Of a DNA stretch of 64,000 bases, positions 36,382 through 46,489 are shown piece after piece. Source of the stretch: Myrmaecium sp. VS I D KN 1 (Eukaryota > Ascomycota > Dothideomycetes > Valsariales > Valsariaceae). The notes below the pieces were generated by a model. That model did no database searches. It saw only the letters and a program-made list of their open reading frames with translations, and was not told the DNA's origin. Every line of letters begins with the position of its first letter. Positions within the stretch are counted from its first letter, which is position 1. A program made the translations under genes and the position numbers. The DNA lies in NCBI GenBank assembly GCA_019775845.1, contig JADQAV010000016.1:186001-250000 (forward strand), written 5' to 3'.

Positions 36382-38595
36382 ATGGATCCAAGCCCCCCTT
36401 CTCACGGTGAAAGGACCCTCGGCAGCGGACTGGGAAAGAGGAAAAGACCACGTCGTGCAGCTCGACCGTGCGATGCCTGTAGGCGCCGGAAGACGCGGTG
36501 CGTGCTTGATGCCGGAGCTTCGGCGTGCGTGTATTGCCTGTCCCGCAGTACGGCTTGTACCTTCGAAGAAAGTCCGCCAGAGCGAATGGTGCTCGAGAAA
36601 GAACGCATCGGAAATGTAGCGTCCGAGGTCGAGCAAGGTTTCCCGGCGACATATCCGGCGCCGGCTATGGCGCAACGGGTTGGATCAGTGACTTCTCCGT
36701 CCGTAGGGGCGTCGGTCATCAGGGGTGGCGCATCAGCCACCACCTCAGGAGCGCAAGGAGCCCGTCGAGAAAGCGCATTGCAAGGCCATACACCTATTGA
36801 AATCCTCGATGAAGGCGCCCGATCTACGAGCTTTGCTACTCCCATGCAGGACGATGGTGAGTCGCACACGGTAGCCGGTGAAAAGACGCTTGGTATGGCC
36901 GGGAGAAGATTCGCAGAACTGTATGGCCTGACGAGTGATATGGAGCCTATCCTGATGGTACCGTCCCATATATCGTCCAATGTGCTTCATATTTCTTACT
37001 GTGTCTAGCGCCACCGACCATACGATCCCATCACACATGAGTTCCGCCTGGATACCCATGCCATCCGTCAGGTACTGAAGAGAGACAATGGACAGGAGTA
37101 TCCCGTCACGTTTCACACCGTTTCGGATGAGAGAGCCATTGGGCATTCGACAAGCTTCCAGGAAGTAGACTCCATAGAGAACTGTGTCAGGCCATACGGA
37201 CCTCGTCTTGTAGGGCTCTTCTGGAGAATCATCCAACCGTCCTACCCTATTCTATATAAGGAGGGCTTTGTGGAGAAGTACTCTGCCTCCTATCGGTGCA
37301 TCTCAGCCCCATTGCTCGGGGCAGTTTACCTAAACGCCTTGAGTTGGTGGGCTTATGATCCCGAGCTAAGCATACGGGCACCTCCCGATTCGACTGCTCT
37401 GAGAAAATTGACTCTGCAGGCCATTCAGAATTCCTACCATCGACCTCGGCTATCCTCCATCGAAGCCATCCTGCTCTTGCTCCAGTGCAAGCCCGAAGAC
37501 CCGCTAAACCCAGATCACACCTTTGCTGGAGGTTTGACGTTCCAGGCGTTGGCCATCGGCCAGAGCATTGGACTTCACCTGGACGCGTCAGAGTGGAGTA
37601 TTCCGAGATGGGAGCGGAATCTCCGCAAGAGGCTGGGATGGGCTCTCTACATGCAAGACAAATGGACAGCAACTGCGTACGGACGCCCAACGCACATTCA
37701 CGACGACGACTGGGTATTGCAGGATCTCGTTGATGGCGACTTTTCCGATTGCCAAACCGACGGCGCCCTTCCCGACGAGAGTTCAGCGGGCGCGGCCGGA
37801 AAAGCGCAGTTTATCCAAATGGTGAAACTGGCTAAGATCTTAAGCCTGGTTCTTGCTCGCTTCTACACCGTGAAAGCAAGCCAGAATCAAGATACTTCAG
37901 AACTATTCCACATGGCTCAGCCTATCCTCCAGATGCTCCATCAATGGTACCAGGAGCTACCGCCGAATCTCAGCATGCATGTACGATACCAAAGGCAGCT
38001 ATCTCCGCATGGTTTTCTTCATTTCTCTTACCACGGAGTCATGGTGACACTTGTCCGCCGGCTCATCCGTTCTACGGCGTTGCCGCCGAGCTGCCTCGAC
38101 CATACAATCCTGGCCGATACCCGCCAGATCGCGCTCCAAACTGCCCAGGAAGCGATGGCTTTCGTTTCCTCGCTCAGGCCGGACCACCTCGAGGCATTTT
38201 GGTACTTCACGTCTCCTTATCTGTTCTCGGTACTTGGCTCCTTTACCACACTCCTCCTCGTGACCTCGCTCTCAACCCAAGAGCGCAACTACTGGCAGGA
38301 CACGCTGAACTCCTACCTCTGGACGCTGCGGACCATGAGCAAAGGAAGCGAACCGATGCGGTATGCCGCGAATCGTCTCGAAGGAGCGATCCTGCGCGGT
38401 CTCGAGCATGCGCTTGCGGTGAACTTGCAAGACGTCGATCATCGACAAAGTCCGGTTGTGGCCCCGCAGCCGCCGGTTGAAGGGCTCGAGTTTGCGGATT
38501 TTGGCCATTGGGACCTGGCTGCGATTGACCTCGGGGCCTTCGATCTGCTGAGTAACATGGACGTGAGGGACTTTACGGGGCAACAACGGCCGTAA
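36382..38595 (+). CDS. Zn2Cys6 fungal-specific transcription factor, TamA/Dal81-like finger
   Basis: Two exons, 36382-36957 and 37009-38595, give 720 residues; the 51-bp intron starts GTACCG and ends CTAG. The binuclear zinc cluster has cysteines at 30, 33, 40, 49, 52 and 59 (CX2CX6CX8CX2CX6C), preceded by a basic KRKRPRR stretch. The wide third loop and the CTF ending resemble the TamA/Dal81 group rather than the GAL4/AmyR spacing. The region after the intron, RHRPYDPITHEFRL, then WRIIQPSYPILYKEGFVEKY and SIGLHLDASEWSIPRWERNLRKRLGW, is the fungal transcription-factor middle homology domain. It lies tail-to-tail with a GH32 gene, so it may control the adjacent sugar genes. The target is inferred from position only. 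Confidence 0.88.
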
Positions 38596-38701
38596 GGGGG
38601 GTTGATTTATGATCATGTTCAAGCATTTTTTCCAATGATAATGACGTTGTGATGAGCTGATGTCGGTGCTTTTCCTCGACTGGCGAAAACTATTGAATTA
38701 T

Positions 38702-40291
38702 CTACAACAGGGTCGCATTAACACCCTTCAACGTCATGTCCGAAAAGTGCACGTCGCCATCCTCTACAAAGAAGCCTAACTCATGAGCGGGCGCCTCCGG
38801 TGCCTCAACATGCACCGGCGGGTTCGATCGGGCCGGCAAGCGGAAACAAATCGACCGTCCGCCGCAAAAGCATTGCAACACATCTCCCTGCACGAGCAGC
38901 CTGACGGGACCGTCGATGGTGACCCTCTCGTGCCGCACAATCTCCGGGCCGTCGACATACCGAGGGATGTACAGCTTATACTGATCCGCCCAAAAGTCGT
39001 CCAGAGGGGCTAGGTCAACTAAAAGAAGGACGGTGAAGGTGCCGTCTGTGTTGGGGATGAACTGTATACGATGACCCCTCATGTTATCGTCGGCTCGAAG
39101 GAGAATACCAAATGATTTCGCATCATGAGCTCCGACGCGTAGTTCGAGGAGGTAGGCATCGCTGCCGATGTGGGATGGTAAGATTTCATCCATGAACTGG
39201 ACGGAAGTGGTGCCGATCGAAGAAAGACATAAGCTTGAGGAAATCAGCAGGTTGGACGGCCCATGAGTCGCGGCGGCCAGCGCGGCCTCCAGTACGCCAG
39301 GCGCGGGCTCGATCCTCAGCGTTCCATCCGGATTCGCCGACAGCTCCCTGGGGATTCCCATGTCGCCGCCCCACAGCCACTTCCCATCTCCGGCGTACCG
39401 ATCGGCAATCCAACCGAAGTATACACGCTTGGACGGATCGCCGGCCTTCTGGCATGACTTCGCCGCATACCATCTGCGTCCGTCGAGACGGCCGTTGGAG
39501 CCGTCCCGGGGCACTCGGAAGGGTCCACGGGGGAAGTCGGCCACTCGATATACCGTCCCCGCATTGGGCGCGGCAAACCGGGAGTACACCAGGTACCACT
39601 TGCCGTTGGGCAGGCTGAACAGCTCCGGACACTCGGGACAGTGCATGTCGTTGGGCGTGTACAGCGGATCGGGACACACGGTCCAGCTGTTCAAGTCTTT
39701 CGACGTGAGCAGCGCAATGCAGCCGCGGGTCCAGAAGGGCCCCTTCGCGAGCCGGGTCGCCAAGATCATCCAGTACTCGCCTTCCTGCTCGTTGAAGAAG
39801 ACGTACGGGTCGCGGAAGTCGATGTCTTCGAACGCGGCGAGCGAGGAGGCTGGCGACTCGATCGAGATCGGCCGGGTGCTCTTGCTGAACCGACTGCCGT
39901 GGCGGTCGGGGGCGGAGGCTTGGATGATGACCTGCCGGCCGTTCTGCGAGAGGTTGTAGCCGGTGTAGAAGATGTGCATGTTGCCGTCGGGTCCGAGGAC
40001 GGCGGAGCCCGTCCAGGCACCGTCCGCGTCCGGGGCGGAGGGGTCGGTGCTGGGGGAGATCGCGGGAGAATCATCGCGAGCCCATGTTTTGAGGTCGGTG
40101 GAGCGGAGGCGAGACCAGAAGCTTCGCAGGCGTGGAGGGTGGTGAATGGTGTACGGAGGAGTGGTTAGGTGGAAGACATGGTAGGTGTCATCCACGAGGA
40201 TGGGGATGGCATCTGCGGCGGCCTGGCTGGAGGAGAAACGGCTGTACTGCGTCTCCTCCGGCGGAGGAGTGTGAACGCTGTCCGAGGGCAT
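38702..40291 (-). CDS. glycoside hydrolase family 32-like protein, intracellular
   Basis: Single exon, 529 residues from the ATG at 40291 (the frame extends upstream only to a TTG). GH32 enzymes cleave beta-fructofuranosyl bonds in sucrose, inulin or levan. Landmarks: the N-terminal blade with Asp27 in ADAIPI, replacing the usual WMNDPNG context; WTGSAV near residue 93; RDP at 160-162 (DFRDPYVF); and the acid/base glutamate about 220 in PECPEL. A C-terminal beta-sandwich domain follows. There is no signal peptide, unlike secreted fungal invertases and inulinases, so it should act in the cytosol on imported sugar. All three catalytic acids appear present. Substrate is unknown. Divergent from a sugar transporter and next to a regulator. 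Confidence 0.88.
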   Translation of the reverse strand: MPSDSVHTPPPEETQYSRFSSSQAAADAIPILVDDTYHVFHLTTPPYTIHHPPRLRSFWSRLRSTDLKTWARDDSPAISPSTDPSAPDADGAWTGSAVLGPDGNMHIFYTGYNLSQNGRQVIIQASAPDRHGSRFSKSTRPISIESPASSLAAFEDIDFRDPYVFFNEQEGEYWMILATRLAKGPFWTRGCIALLTSKDLNSWTVCPDPLYTPNDMHCPECPELFSLPNGKWYLVYSRFAAPNAGTVYRVADFPRGPFRVPRDGSNGRLDGRRWYAAKSCQKAGDPSKRVYFGWIADRYAGDGKWLWGGDMGIPRELSANPDGTLRIEPAPGVLEAALAAATHGPSNLLISSSLCLSSIGTTSVQFMDEILPSHIGSDAYLLELRVGAHDAKSFGILLRADDNMRGHRIQFIPNTDGTFTVLLLVDLAPLDDFWADQYKLYIPRYVDGPEIVRHERVTIDGPVRLLVQGDVLQCFCGGRSICFRLPARSNPPVHVEAPEAPAHELGFFVEDGDVHFSDMTLKGVNATLL

Positions 40292-40545
40292 TGGGTATGC
40301 GGTGAAGGAGCTTGCGGGGTATGGGCAAGATGGCTTCTTCCTCAAGGGACCTTCGACTTTTAAGAAGGCTGGGAGATTGCGGGGGGAGCAGCCAGGCGTG
40401 TTCTGCTTGAGCTCTACTCCACCCAGGCGTGCCTATGTAGTCCTCTGGCCCCCGCATCCTCTCCACGAGGTGGGGAACAAGCACGGGTGAGTCGGTATGT
40501 CCGGCGCGGTACCTGCAGGATGCAGCCCGTCTCCGCCGCCGCAAG

Positions 40546-40783
40546 ATGCCGGCCGATATTGCCAGTTCGCAGCCATAAGACGCTCGTGTGATCACGTTGG
40601 CAACGTCCTTCGACCACTCTAGGAGCAAATAGACGTGCGACCGCCGTTACTCCGACGAATCAACGCAGACGCCGGCATGCTCTGGGAAGGTTGACCCTTC
40701 GGCCGGCATCTCAATCCTCGGCGCGCATCGGCCGGCATTGTAAGTCGTCGCCAGCCTCGCCGAGTGCGGAGATGCCGGCCGAT
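40546..40783. promoter_or_regulatory. repeated operator-like motif ATGCCGGCCGAT
   Basis: Exact 12-mers at 40546-40557 (plus), 40727-40738 (as reverse complement) and 40772-40783 (plus). An 11-of-12 copy lies at 40698-40709 (reverse orientation), and a shorter GCCGGCAT at 40671-40678. The core CGGCCG/GCCGGC contains paired CGG triplets, the half-site of Zn2Cys6 regulators. Clustering of five related sites within 240 bp of a divergent promoter suggests specific binding, possibly by the neighbouring transcription factor. Confidence 0.65.
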
Positions 40784-40932
40784 CGGCAGGGTCCCCCGCA
40801 GCTCCTCATTGGTTACCCGCACTCCCTCCGCCCTCCTAGTTCACGGTAGCGGCGCCGAACAGAGTGACCGACGGGGTCGGGGTACCCCACGGGTCTTCTC
40901 CAGGATGAGTCGACATTGTGAACTCCACACTT

Positions 40933-40946
40933 GCGGGGTGCCCCGC
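40933..40946. promoter_or_regulatory. paired CreA-type site, perfect palindrome
   Basis: GCGGGGTGCCCCGC contains two inverted SYGGRG boxes (GCGGGG and CCCCGC). Further SYGGRG matches are at 40379-40384, 40470-40475 and 40885-40890. Carbon-catabolite repression by CreA is the usual meaning, inferred here. Confidence 0.55.
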
Positions 40947-41006
40947 CGCTCTGGGTTGACTGCTGTTAGCGCCATTGACTATGGGGTGAGGAAGATTCAC
41001 TTCCGC

Positions 41007-41014
41007 TATAAAAG
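41007..41014 (+). promoter_or_regulatory. TATA box (TATAAAAG) of MFS transporter
   Basis: TATAAAAG in the right orientation, 188 bp upstream of the transporter ATG at 41195. Confidence 0.55.
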
Positions 41015-41194
41015 AGTCCAGCGTCCTCATCAGTCCGGGGTGGATGCAGGTTGTGAATCATAAGCAGCGTCCTCGATCCGGTCTCAACCAAGTGGTCTAG
41101 GTCTGCGCCGTTGACGACCGCTCTACCAATCTTCCATTCTTCAAACACAGAACCCCTTTCCCTTCCTTTTCCAAAGGAAAACAGTCAAGCTATC

Positions 41195-42856
41195 ATGGCG
41201 AAAATCCCGTATCCATATGCCTGGCTCTTTTGCGCCTTTGCGGCGCTTGGAGCATGCTTGTATGGTTATGATGGTGTTTATTTCAATGGAGTTTCCAGTT
41301 TAGGTCGGCACCGTCTTTCCCATCTCCTTCTGTGTCTCGTAGCTAACCCATCCATAGATGTTTTCATCGAGCATTTCGGTACTAGGAAGGCGGACGGGAC
41401 TTACGAGATCACCCCTTCCCAGCTGTCCATCATGACCTCGATGATCAACGTGGGGGAACTCGTGGGCTCCTTGAGCGCCGCGCCTCTCAATGATCGTCTA
41501 GGGCGCAAAGGCGTCTTTTTCATCGCTTCGGTGATGATTGTCATCGGCGTCATCCTTCAGTTGGCTACCACCTCCAGCCGAGGCATGATCACCGGTGGCC
41601 GAGTTATCCTGGGTTACGGTGTTGGCGCCTTCTCTTCCACCTCCCCCCTATACATCGGAGTAGGTCATCCTTGATACCTCGGTGTGGATGTCCAAGGACT
41701 GACCTTTTCGCAGGAAGTGGCACCAACGGCGCTCCGCGGCCCCTTGTTGATGTGCTGGCAACTGACCATCTCCATCGCTCAAATTATCGCCGCCGCTATC
41801 AACCGTGGTATGGCGGACAACCACGGCACTGTAGCGTATCGACTCCCGATTGGCTTCCAGCTTCTCTTTCCCGTCATCATTCTCAGCTTCATCTGGTTCA
41901 TTCCGGAATCGCCTCGCTGGCTTCTCCGAAACGGGAAGAAGGATAAGGCCGAGAAGTCCCTCGTTCTCATCAACAAAGATAATAAATCCTACGATGCTGG
42001 TGCAGACATTTCCGTGCTCCAGAGTGACCTTGATCATGAAGCGGAGCTCACCTCGCAGTCATCCTGGCTCGAGTTGATCACCGATCCTATCGAGCGGCGC
42101 AAGGTCATCTTCAGCGCCGGTGCACTCATTGCGCAGCAAATCAACGGCATCCAGTGGTTTTACTACTTCGGCACAGTCTTCAGCGAAGCAATTGGGCTCA
42201 GCGACCCCTTCCTCATGACGCTTATCGTTTTCATCATCCAGGTCGTCGTGGTATTTGCGGCCGTGTGCTTTGCGAACAAGATCCCTCGCCGACCGCTTCT
42301 GCTTGTGACCACTGTACTAATGACGATCTCCATCTTCATCGTTGGGTGCTTGGGCATTCCCGGCGGTGACGTGAGCCCGACTTTCGGAAAGGTCATCATC
42401 TCCTTCGTCATCATCGAGATCACCGCCTTCAACTTTGCGTGGGGTCCCCTGGGATGGACGCTGGCGGCAGAGTACGCCGTTGGTCGCAATCGCAACAAGA
42501 TCTACGCCATCGCCGTTGCCTGCTTCTGGGTCACCGTCTGGGCGACAGTCTTCACTCTGCCTTACCTCTATTACTCTGCGGGATTGGGACCGAAGACCGG
42601 ATTCGTTTACACCGGACTATGCTTCATCACCTTGGCGTATGTGTGGTTCTGCGTGGGTGAGGTGACCGGGAGGACGATGGAAGAGATCAACGGGTTCTTC
42701 ATGGATGGAATCCCGGCGAGGAAGTGGAGGGACCAGCCGAGACTGGCTAAGCCGGGAGAGAAAGCGGACACTGAAAGCCTGGAGAAGGGAATGGTTGAGA
42801 GCGGACATATTGGAGAAGAGAAGGTTGGAGGTTTTCACAAAGAGCGGGAGATTTGA
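41195..42856 (+). CDS. MFS sugar porter
   Basis: Plasma-membrane sugar/proton symporter of the sugar-porter family, 517 residues from exons 41195-41303, 41358-41659 and 41714-42856. Motifs: ACLYGYDGVYFNGV in helix 1, LNDRLGRKG between helices 2 and 3, PESPRWLLRNGK after helix 6, QQINGIQWFYYFGT in helix 7 and GRTMEEINGFF at the end. Twelve hydrophobic helices are evident. Intron 1 has an unusual donor, GTCGGC, but both the branch site GCTAAC and the reading phase support it. The helix 7 motif differs from hexose carriers (QQxxGxNxxxYY), so the substrate may not be a plain hexose. Divergent from the GH32 gene with a shared promoter. Confidence 0.9.
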
Positions 42857-43539
42857 TGAGAGGAATAATGTAAACGAAGACTTCAGAAGGAGACTATAGA
42901 GAGGAAGGATAACAGGTCAGTTTCGATGGCATTGAGTAGATAGATGTATGCATTCGATACCCCATTATCGTCCTTGAACCAAATTCGCAATGGAGGTGAT
43001 CGATGGACGAGTCCACCTCACCGCTTTGTCGGAGATCGCCCCGTGCATCAACCTCCGAAGAACTACGGAGGCTCTGTCGGGCCGGCGCAAAGGCTTGGCA
43101 AGGCAGAGGTTCCATCAGTTCTAGCACCTTCCCCTCGGCCCTTTCCTCATCTTCAACAACAAAAACCTTGCGATACCCCCCATTCACTCTTATAAATACC
43201 CTCCCGACCAATTGATGCTTCAATAACCCCTACCAGTTCAATCCTTCATTTGCGCAACTTCCCATTCAACTGTAAGTATCTGACTGCTTTCGTCTTTCTG
43301 CATTCAACCCCAAAGAATTCTTTCGTGATGAAACACCAGCTGGCACCAGTCCGAGAAGACTTGTACTCTATTTACTGCGGACAAGCTTTGCAGGAGTATA
43401 TCTCCATGTCCTGATCCTACTTCTATGCTCTACCAAATGTTTTCCTGTCGAATATGAAGGGATTGGTTCGCTGACGAAAATTCGAAAGCTAGGCTGCTGC
43501 ACTCATTGTTACTCGCTTCCCCCTCCACATACCCCCAAA
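42857..43539. other. intergenic, aha1 promoter
   Basis: About 680 bp. TATAAATA at 43191-43198 probably serves aha1. A GTAAGT at about 43272 just downstream could start an intron in the 5' untranslated region. No canonical heat-shock element was found by eye. Confidence 0.45.
43191..43198 (+). promoter_or_regulatory. TATA box (TATAAATA) upstream of aha1
   Basis: TATAAATA about 340 bp before the aha1 ATG; the distance suggests a long or intron-containing leader. Confidence 0.4.
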
Positions 43540-44655
43540 ATGGTTCTCCACAACCCGAACAACTGGCATTGGGTCAACAAGGACGTGTCAGCATGGGCGA
43601 AAGACTACCTTGAGAAGGACCTCACCACCATATCCGCCGAAGAGGATGGCGTTTCCGCCAAGGTGGACAAGCTCATCAGCATGGACGGCGATGTCGACGT
43701 GAGCCAGAGGAAGGGCAAGGTCATCACTCTGTTTGATGTCAAGCTCCAACTTGAGTACTCAGGTCAGTAGGTTCCTGTTTTCAGTATCCCATCTTGAAGG
43801 ATCAGCGGCCAACAATCCACACAGGCAAGAATAAGGATGGCGAAGAGGCCAGTGGCACCATCACCATTCCCGAAGTTGCTCATGATACGGATGCCGACGA
43901 GTACGTCGTACGTTCCCGTGGCCCCCTTCTTCTTGGGTCTCGTGAGCAGTGAAAGCTGACAGTATTTCCTCTTCCAGTTTGAGATAGACATCTACTCCGA
44001 CGCAAGCAGCAAGCAGCCTGTAAAGGATCTTGTGCGCTCTAAGATAGTACCTGAGCTGCGTTCGCACCTGCAAAAACTTGCTCCAGCCCTGATTGCTGAG
44101 CATGCTAAGGACATCCAGCACGCCCCTGGGGAGAATCCCTCAAAGGGGTTCGCCGCTCCGAAATACATGTCTAGCAGCCACCTCAACAAGGCTTCGGATG
44201 TCAAACCTTCGACAACAACTTCTAGCACAGGCACGTCAGTTAACGTGACGACCCTGAATGACACTGCCGAGTTCCGGACTACCGCTGCCGAACTCTACAC
44301 CACCTTTACCGACCCTCAGCGGCTTGCGGCATTCACTCGCTCTCCGCCCAAGGTCTTTGAGGGCGCAAAGGAAGGTGCCAAGTTCGAGCTATTTGGAGGC
44401 AACGTGTCAGGAGAGTTCGCGAAGCTGGAGGAGCCCACTAGGATCGTCCAGAAATGGAGATTATCTCAATGGCCACAAGGCCACTATTCCACTCTCAACA
44501 TCTCTTTCGACCAGAACGATGTTGACAGTGTCACTGTGATGAGGGTCGACTGGGAGGGTGTTCCTATTGGCCAGGAGGAAGTCACTAAGAAGAACTGGAG
44601 CGAATACTATGTCCGCAGTATCAAGACCACCTTCGGATTTGGTACGGTCTTGTAG
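43540..44655 (+). CDS. aha1: activator of Hsp90 ATPase Aha1
   Basis: Co-chaperone that binds Hsp90 and stimulates its ATPase. Three exons, 43540-43762, 43825-43907 and 43978-44655, give 327 residues; donors are GTCAGT and GTACGT. The N-terminal Aha1 domain begins with NPNNWHWVNKD and includes SQRKGKVITLFDVKLQLEY, with the conserved RKxK-type motif. The C-terminal START-like AHSA1 domain begins near VNVTTLNDTAEFRTTAAELY and ends NWSEYYVRSIKTTFGFG. Both domains and a flexible Ser/Thr linker are intact, and the length is normal. Confidence 0.95.
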
Positions 44656-45037
44656 AAGAGGGAAGCCAAAGTGGAGGTTTGGTTTTGAGCATGCATGGTC
44701 ACTGGTAAAGGAGACGGAGTTCGAGGGGACATTGCTTAGGAGTTCCGGCATAGGGGCAGCCCGTCAAGGGAGTCTTTACGACGTTACGGCTCGATGACTA
44801 TTCAAAAGGTCAACAATATATACATATAATCATTCCGCGCCAAATAATTTCTGCTCTCCACTCCCTCGCATGTGACCGTGCGTGGGTGTTCATCTTGCCG
44901 TTGTTGCCCCAAGCGGATTTAGGGATGACGACGTTAGCCGATCGCCGAGCTTTCGCAGGGCTGGCCTTCCCTGGCCTCCTGGACATCCCTTCAACTTCTC
45001 AACCACAATATGTAGTCTACTAACGGCTACCGCTAAT
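44656..45037. other. short intergenic, dlt1 promoter
   Basis: About 380 bp between aha1 and dlt1. A CTAAC at 45019-45023 just before the start could be noise or part of a leader intron. Confidence 0.4.
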
Positions 45038-46489
45038 ATGCATATCCCCCTCTTCCGTATCTGGTACAGCACTACCTATACGGTCTTATTCCTCATCCTT
45101 CTCGTCCTTCTCGCTGTAACCCCTGCCGATATCATCTACCAGACGATCCGAGCGAATGGCTTCCGCAATCTCCCTTCCATCGGCGGAGTCTACTTCCTCA
45201 CGGCAATCCTCACGGTCTTCATATATGCGAGCAGGCTTTATACCAACAGAACCACTATTGCGGCCATACCGAAACCATATATACCGATTGAGAAGGGGGA
45301 GGTGGGCACAAGTGTGCGACGCATGATAGTAAAACATCTGGAGCGAAGTGCCATCATAGCCTGGGATTCGCGACCTCGAGATATCCGCGGGGAGGTCCAG
45401 AAGGATGGAGGGACCGGGACGAGAAGCGCTGCAAACGAACAAAGACGCTCGGCATCGCTGCGAAAACGCCACCACCACATACACAGTGCCACTGTCGTCT
45501 CCGTGGCCGCGGACGCTCCGCCATGGGGTCATATCGCGCATCCTGGGTGGTCTTCGCCGGCGTCCGACGAATTCCCTCACCTTCAGTACTGGACTGTGAT
45601 ACCGGAACTGCCGCACCTGATCGAAGCTAAAGCGGTGTCACTCGCACCGCCGGACCCTGCGGTCGAGCATGAACAACAGCATCCGCATGATGCGACGCCC
45701 ATTCTCCCCGACGCCCGAGTCGTCGCCAGACTACAACGCCCCGCAACGATGGGTCTTCGCGACTATCTCAGTCACCTCGCGTCTTTCGGCCTCATACAGC
45801 CCCCAGAATTAGGCCCAACCTTCGTCAGCCAGTACGAATATGCCCGGTTCTCCAATCGCGCAATCACCGAAGAGCAGTTTCGCGAGCTTATGGCCACGTT
45901 TGCTGCTCTGCTATCAGGAATGACCTCGCTGTCTCCTGCAGTGATTATGGAATTGCAAAGATCAGCGCCGTCTGAAGCAAGTAGTGACACGGCAAGTCTT
46001 ACGCCGTCTGCCAGCATCGCCTCCGAGAACGACACTGGCTCTGCAATCCACCATCATACACCGCACGCCTCTACCATGGACGATGGTGCGACCGGTATCC
46101 GCCCTAAGAGCTCGACGTCATCCCTTAGACCGGCCTCCTCAGTGCGCACCCACAGCACCATCAGTGCCATCACCGCTCCTTCCAGACTAAGGGGTCTATT
46201 GGACGCGCGCTCCATAGCCAGGAGTTTAGCAGCTTCGACTGCTTCCTCGAATGATACGGTGAAGAGGAAGGCCAGTGCGGCAGAGGCAAGGATGGAGGAG
46301 TATGAACTACAGCGCAGCGGGACGAATAAGAGTACAGCGGAGTCAGAGGCGGCCGGAAGAGAAGGCAGCATGAGGACTTCTGTGAGCGTGGGAAGCGGCG
46401 GGAGCGTTATTCGGCTGGCCACGGGGGATAGTAGGAGTTGTGGGCTGCCGTATAAGCTTATGTTTGGTGAAGATCCGACGCGAAGGTGA
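45038..46489 (+). CDS. dlt1: Dlt1-family membrane protein
   Basis: Single exon, 483 residues from the ATG at 45038 (the frame is open upstream, but only MHIPLFRIWYSTTYTVLF matches the family start). Two N-terminal membrane helices flank a short loop; then ASRLYTNRTTIAAIPKPYIPIEKG and VRRMIVKHLERSAIIAWDSRPRD, highly typical of Dlt1 (defect at low temperature 1). The later half is Ser/Thr-rich and probably cytosolic. Biochemical function of Dlt1 is not known; yeast mutants are cold-sensitive. Confidence 0.88.
   Translation: MHIPLFRIWYSTTYTVLFLILLVLLAVTPADIIYQTIRANGFRNLPSIGGVYFLTAILTVFIYASRLYTNRTTIAAIPKPYIPIEKGEVGTSVRRMIVKHLERSAIIAWDSRPRDIRGEVQKDGGTGTRSAANEQRRSASLRKRHHHIHSATVVSVAADAPPWGHIAHPGWSSPASDEFPHLQYWTVIPELPHLIEAKAVSLAPPDPAVEHEQQHPHDATPILPDARVVARLQRPATMGLRDYLSHLASFGLIQPPELGPTFVSQYEYARFSNRAITEEQFRELMATFAALLSGMTSLSPAVIMELQRSAPSEASSDTASLTPSASIASENDTGSAIHHHTPHASTMDDGATGIRPKSSTSSLRPASSVRTHSTISAITAPSRLRGLLDARSIARSLAASTASSNDTVKRKASAAEARMEEYELQRSGTNKSTAESEAAGREGSMRTSVSVGSGGSVIRLATGDSRSCGLPYKLMFGEDPTRR

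Larger units (their letters stand above)
40292..41194. promoter_or_regulatory. divergent promoter of GH32 and MFS transporter
   Basis: A 903-bp shared intergenic region with repeated candidate operator motifs and GC boxes (separate entries). A TATA box near 41007 serves the transporter. Confidence 0.7.
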
